Source: Sphingobacterium puteale (GTDB lineage Bacteria; Bacteroidota; Bacteroidia; Sphingobacteriales; Sphingobacteriaceae). From it: DNA of 64,000 bases. The translations under genes and the position numbers were made by a program. The stretch spans positions 1 through 64,000 of the forward strand of contig NZ_RBWS01000022.1 of NCBI RefSeq assembly GCF_003627955.1, read 5' to 3'. The notes beneath the pieces are model-generated. The model was given only the letters and a program-made list of their open reading frames with translations. It searched no databases and was not told the DNA's origin. Below are positions 61,660-64,000 of the stretch, piece by piece (the first letter of the stretch is position 1; each line of letters opens with the position of its first letter).

Positions 61660-61681
61660 AAATACCCCATTTGGGGTATTT
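61660..61681. promoter_or_regulatory. 22-bp palindrome, copy 2
   Basis: Arms AAATACCCCA (61660-61669) and TGGGGTATTT (61672-61681) with a TT centre; followed by ACCCGT. It is 57 nt upstream of ATG 61738. Nine of the ten arm bases match copy 1, and the distance to the start codon is similar. Confidence 0.7.
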
Positions 61682-61737
61682 ACCCGTGTGTGTCAAATAT
61701 GGAACTTAGTAGTACTGTATTAACTAAAAAATTGATT

Positions 61738-62154
61738 ATGAAAACTATGGCAAAGATGATTTGCATCTTCTTGTTTATAGGCTTTGTAGCTAAGAGCCAT
61801 GCACAGAAGAAGGAAGAAACGGTCTACGCTTTTTGTTATTCCTATAAAGCTGGGGATAAACTGCTCTATGTATCCAATATCGTAAATGGTATTATAAATA
61901 GTGATATCTATTACGATGTCAATCGAGATGATTTGCAGATTCAATGGACGGCAAAGCTAAAGACGGTCGTTAATGACTATTACAATTGGTCAAATGCGTA
62001 TAGAGGCTTTCATGGCAGCACACGTACGGATGGCTATGACAAAATTGATGAAGAACGTACCGAGATCATAGGCAAATTTAAGCAAGAAGGGTATACAATT
62101 CGTTATGTGAATACTTTCTCTTTTCGAAAAAGTAGAAAAGAAGAGGACCATTGA
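61738..62154 (+). CDS. secreted hypothetical protein, 138 aa
   Basis: From ATG 61738 the product has a signal peptide (MICIFLFIGFVAKSHAQKK) and a body with YAFCYSYKAGDKLLYVSNIV and DRIDEERTEIIGKFKQEGYT-type acidic helix near the end. An upstream ATG at 61690 lies just after the palindrome and is less likely. No recognised family. It heads a short operon with the next two genes. Confidence 0.6.
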   Translation: MKTMAKMICIFLFIGFVAKSHAQKKEETVYAFCYSYKAGDKLLYVSNIVNGIINSDIYYDVNRDDLQIQWTAKLKTVVNDYYNWSNAYRGFHGSTRTDGYDKIDEERTEIIGKFKQEGYTIRYVNTFSFRKSRKEEDH

Positions 62155-62164
62155 AAAATAACAG

Positions 62165-62329
62165 ATGAAAACATTCTTAAGATCAATATATTTTATTGTA
62201 TTTCTAGGATTTACAATGCAGAATGAAGCACAGACTAAGGAGGAGGCAGTTGAGAATATTCGTGCTCGTATTGAAAAAGCATTGAAGCATTTGACAAGTA
62301 TTCGTCCCAAAATTCAAGAAACCTTTTAA
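62165..62329 (+). CDS. 54-residue secreted peptide
   Basis: ATG 62165 to TAA 62329: signal-like start MKTFLRSIYFIVFLGFTMQN then EAQTKEEAVENIRARIEKAL. It lies 10 nt after the previous stop. The mature part would be about 30 residues, helical and charged. Confidence 0.5.
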   Translation: MKTFLRSIYFIVFLGFTMQNEAQTKEEAVENIRARIEKALKHLTSIRPKIQETF

Positions 62330-62350
62330 CCATTTAAAAACATTATAGTT

Positions 62351-63094
62351 ATGAAAAATCCAATTAAGATCATAGCAATGTTGGGAATGGGTGTGTTCCT
62401 CCTAAGTGGATGCTCCATTTTTCAAGGCGGTGGCATGACACATCGCAATGCTAATACGTCTTCCACTATGATAAGAGCATCAAGGTATAAAGACGGCAAT
62501 ACAATATTCAATTCTTTCTATGATGCCTCTAAACGCAGTACAGTAATTGTCGCCAATGATCAAAATTATACTGTACTTGCGGAAAATACACCTGACGCTA
62601 TTTTTAGCAAAGCCTTAGAGATTGTAGCCAATGCCGATGTAAATAATAAAGTTAATGCCAGTGCGACGATAGATATTGCTAAAACTGCTATGCAACTTAA
62701 TAAAAAATCTACGACCAATATCTTTTCCGCTGATGCACTGTACCGCCTTAACGAAATGTACATCAATACCCTAAATATCGATAGTATTAGAGCAGACAAA
62801 ACGGGCAAATCAATCGCGTTTCCTAGTCAGGTTCTAAATGCTGACATGTATCAAAAACTATTTACAACAATTTTATGCAAAGCCGCAGAGATATCTAAAA
62901 CAGAAGCCGAAATAGCAAATAAACAAAACTTTGCAGATCTTAACGCATCTTTAGAAAAACTAACAAACCAAATAACTGCGAGCAAAAGCAAAATAGATAG
63001 CGCAAGTATACGCTTAGATAGAATGAGTCGTATGGCAGATAGTACTAATAAAGCAATAAACGACCGACTTAAAAAATTAGAGGATAATAGATAA
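62351..63094 (+). CDS. lipoprotein with C-terminal coiled coil
   Basis: A 247-residue SPII lipoprotein (MGVFLLSGCSIFQGGGMTH). Residues about 40-175 are alpha-helical and polar; about 180-247 form a coiled coil (NKQNFADLNASLEKLTNQIT, SASIRLDRMSRMADSTNKAI, NDRLKKLEDN). It may tether a periplasmic structure. It is the last gene of the palindrome-2 operon. Confidence 0.65.
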   Translation: MKNPIKIIAMLGMGVFLLSGCSIFQGGGMTHRNANTSSTMIRASRYKDGNTIFNSFYDASKRSTVIVANDQNYTVLAENTPDAIFSKALEIVANADVNNKVNASATIDIAKTAMQLNKKSTTNIFSADALYRLNEMYINTLNIDSIRADKTGKSIAFPSQVLNADMYQKLFTTILCKAAEISKTEAEIANKQNFADLNASLEKLTNQITASKSKIDSASIRLDRMSRMADSTNKAINDRLKKLEDNR

Positions 63095-63292
63095 TTCAAA
63101 TTGATTAAAGAAAGTAAAAAATGCGTAGTAATGTTTTGGTACTAAAGTAAATTTTCGGTCCACATAAACCTATTTCCTTGTGAAAATTTTGTTTTACAAA
63201 AAAATAAATTCTATTCTCCGCCTTATTTTTCAGTGTAACTTTTAATAATGATAGAAACCAGATCATTATTCATCAATTTAAAATCTAATAAA

Positions 63293-63523
63293 ATGAAACA
63301 TCTAAAATTAATTTTATGCATAATCACTTTTCTTTTTTCTTCCTGCAAAAAGGAACAATGTGTGACTTGCATTGCGGAATCAAGCGATGGAAAAATAATT
63401 GAAACACGTATGGCCTGCGATAAAAATGACAGCTACCTTAAAGGTTTTATCGATGGATTCAAAGACAGACATCGCGAAAATAAAGAAGACGAAATTAATG
63501 TTCAATGTACTTACAATAAATAA
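63293..63523 (+). CDS. small lipoprotein, 76 aa
   Basis: From ATG 63293, SPII signal (LILCIITFLFSSCKKEQ) followed by CVTCIAESSDGKIIETRMAC. Four Cys residues after the lipobox could form two disulfides. The longer in-frame start at 63248 is less likely. It lies 200 nt after the previous gene. Confidence 0.6.
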   Translation: MKHLKLILCIITFLFSSCKKEQCVTCIAESSDGKIIETRMACDKNDSYLKGFIDGFKDRHRENKEDEINVQCTYNK

Positions 63524-63524
63524 G

Positions 63525-64000
63525 ATGAAAGAACTATTAATACTTTTCACTTTGTTTCTTGGATTAGGAACAGTGAATGCACAAGCTAAAAAAGCAGTTG
63601 CAAAGTCCGCAGTTACAAAAGAACAACCAACAGGAACTGTTAAAGAGGAATCTTCCACTCAGGCCAAAGGACCAACAAAAGAAGAGACAATAGCATATAT
63701 TAAAAATGAATTGAATACTGGATCTGCAATATACTATGTCGTTTACCCAGAGAGCGGAAGAAATGGAGTCTTGAATCCGAAAAGGATAGTCAAAATTTTT
63801 ATTAAAGGTATTTCTTTTGACAACTGTGAACTTATATTTAATATTGAAACAAAAATTTCAGAACGATATAGTGATATTAGGTGGCGGGAATATGAACAAG
63901 ACTTTCAAAAAGATGTAACTATAAAAATACCTTTAAATAAAATAGAATCTATTGAAAAAAGAACTATTACTGATGAAAAAGCTGGTGTGGATACGGATTT
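63525..64000 (+). CDS. secreted hypothetical protein, cut by the window edge
   Basis: ATG 63525 opens immediately after the previous stop (1-nt gap). Signal peptide ELLILFTLFLGLGTVNAQ; then a Lys/Thr-rich low-complexity stretch (AKKAVAKSAVTKEQPTGTVK) and a folded region with YYVVYPESGRNGVLNPKRIV. At least 158 residues; the 3' end is missing. Family unknown. Confidence 0.6.
   Translation, partial: MKELLILFTLFLGLGTVNAQAKKAVAKSAVTKEQPTGTVKEESSTQAKGPTKEETIAYIKNELNTGSAIYYVVYPESGRNGVLNPKRIVKIFIKGISFDNCELIFNIETKISERYSDIRWREYEQDFQKDVTIKIPLNKIESIEKRTITDEKAGVDTD

Noticed and set aside
1..64000. CRISPR arrays, rRNA and tRNA genes
   Set aside because: No regularly spaced repeats and no cloverleaf or rRNA-like stretch were found by eye.

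Overview
The window is AT-rich, dense chromosomal DNA from a member of the Bacteroidota, most likely Sphingobacteriaceae and Sphingobacterium-like. This is inferred from gene content, since no rRNA or tRNA is present. The evidence is two SusC/SusD loci, a hybrid two-component system (HTCS), an ECF sigma/FecR pair, many SPII lipoproteins with a short signal ending in C, PAS-LuxR regulators, and promoters of the form TTG-N19-TAnnTTTG.

Layout. (1) 0.2-3.4 kb, minus strand: small unrelated cytosolic genes that look like an immunity/antitoxin array (MbcA/ParS-like, VOC-like, DUF2750-like), with one truncated paralog and one frameshifted member. (2) 3.4-4.2 kb: decayed IS21-type element. (3) 4.2-9.6 kb: a membrane protein, then a divergent lipoprotein / TonB-receptor pair of zinc-receptor type sharing a palindromic operator. 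(4) 10.1-23.9 kb: a complete polysaccharide utilisation locus: HTCS, SusC, SusD, DUF5017-like lipoprotein, GH88, GH29 and a parallel beta-helix lipoprotein. A lyase/unsaturated-uronyl-hydrolase/fucosidase set implies a uronate- and fucose-containing glycan. (5) 24-32.8 kb: a gene graveyard mixing intact small genes with remnants (class D beta-lactamase tail, MutT, DUF1016, HNH-like, repeated modules) and an Rpn-type PD-(D/E)XK protein. (6) 32.8-39.1 kb, minus strand: NarL-type response regulator, propeller histidine kinase and an outer-membrane receptor. (7) 39.7-45.8 kb: secreted proteins and lipoproteins (NTF2-like, OmpA, ZU5-like, Big_2 repeats). (8) 45.8-46.2 kb: a patch of duplicated fragments. 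(9) 46.5-57.0 kb: ECF sigma, FecR, STN-SusC, SusD, DUF4843, PKD-like lipoprotein and a TlpA-like thiol protein, i.e. one cell-surface-signalled uptake system. (10) 57.4-58.5 kb: AbiE-type toxin-antitoxin pair behind a perfect operator. (11) 58.7-64 kb: a frameshifted secreted gene, then a PAS-LuxR regulator and secreted-protein genes preceded by two copies of a 22-bp ACCCC/GGGGT palindrome.

The strongest non-coding signals are the 7.13 kb operator between face-to-face promoters, the paired palindromes at 60.67 and 61.66 kb, the 22-bp-period direct repeat in front of the SusC operon, and the AbiE operator. Decayed copies of the same sequences recur within the window (24.1/26.1/29.9 kb; 26.4/58.6 kb; 30.1/46.1 kb; 32.7/45.9 kb; 28.5/29.6/31.3 kb), showing that the accessory stretches share a history of duplication and decay. 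No CRISPR array, rRNA or tRNA was seen.
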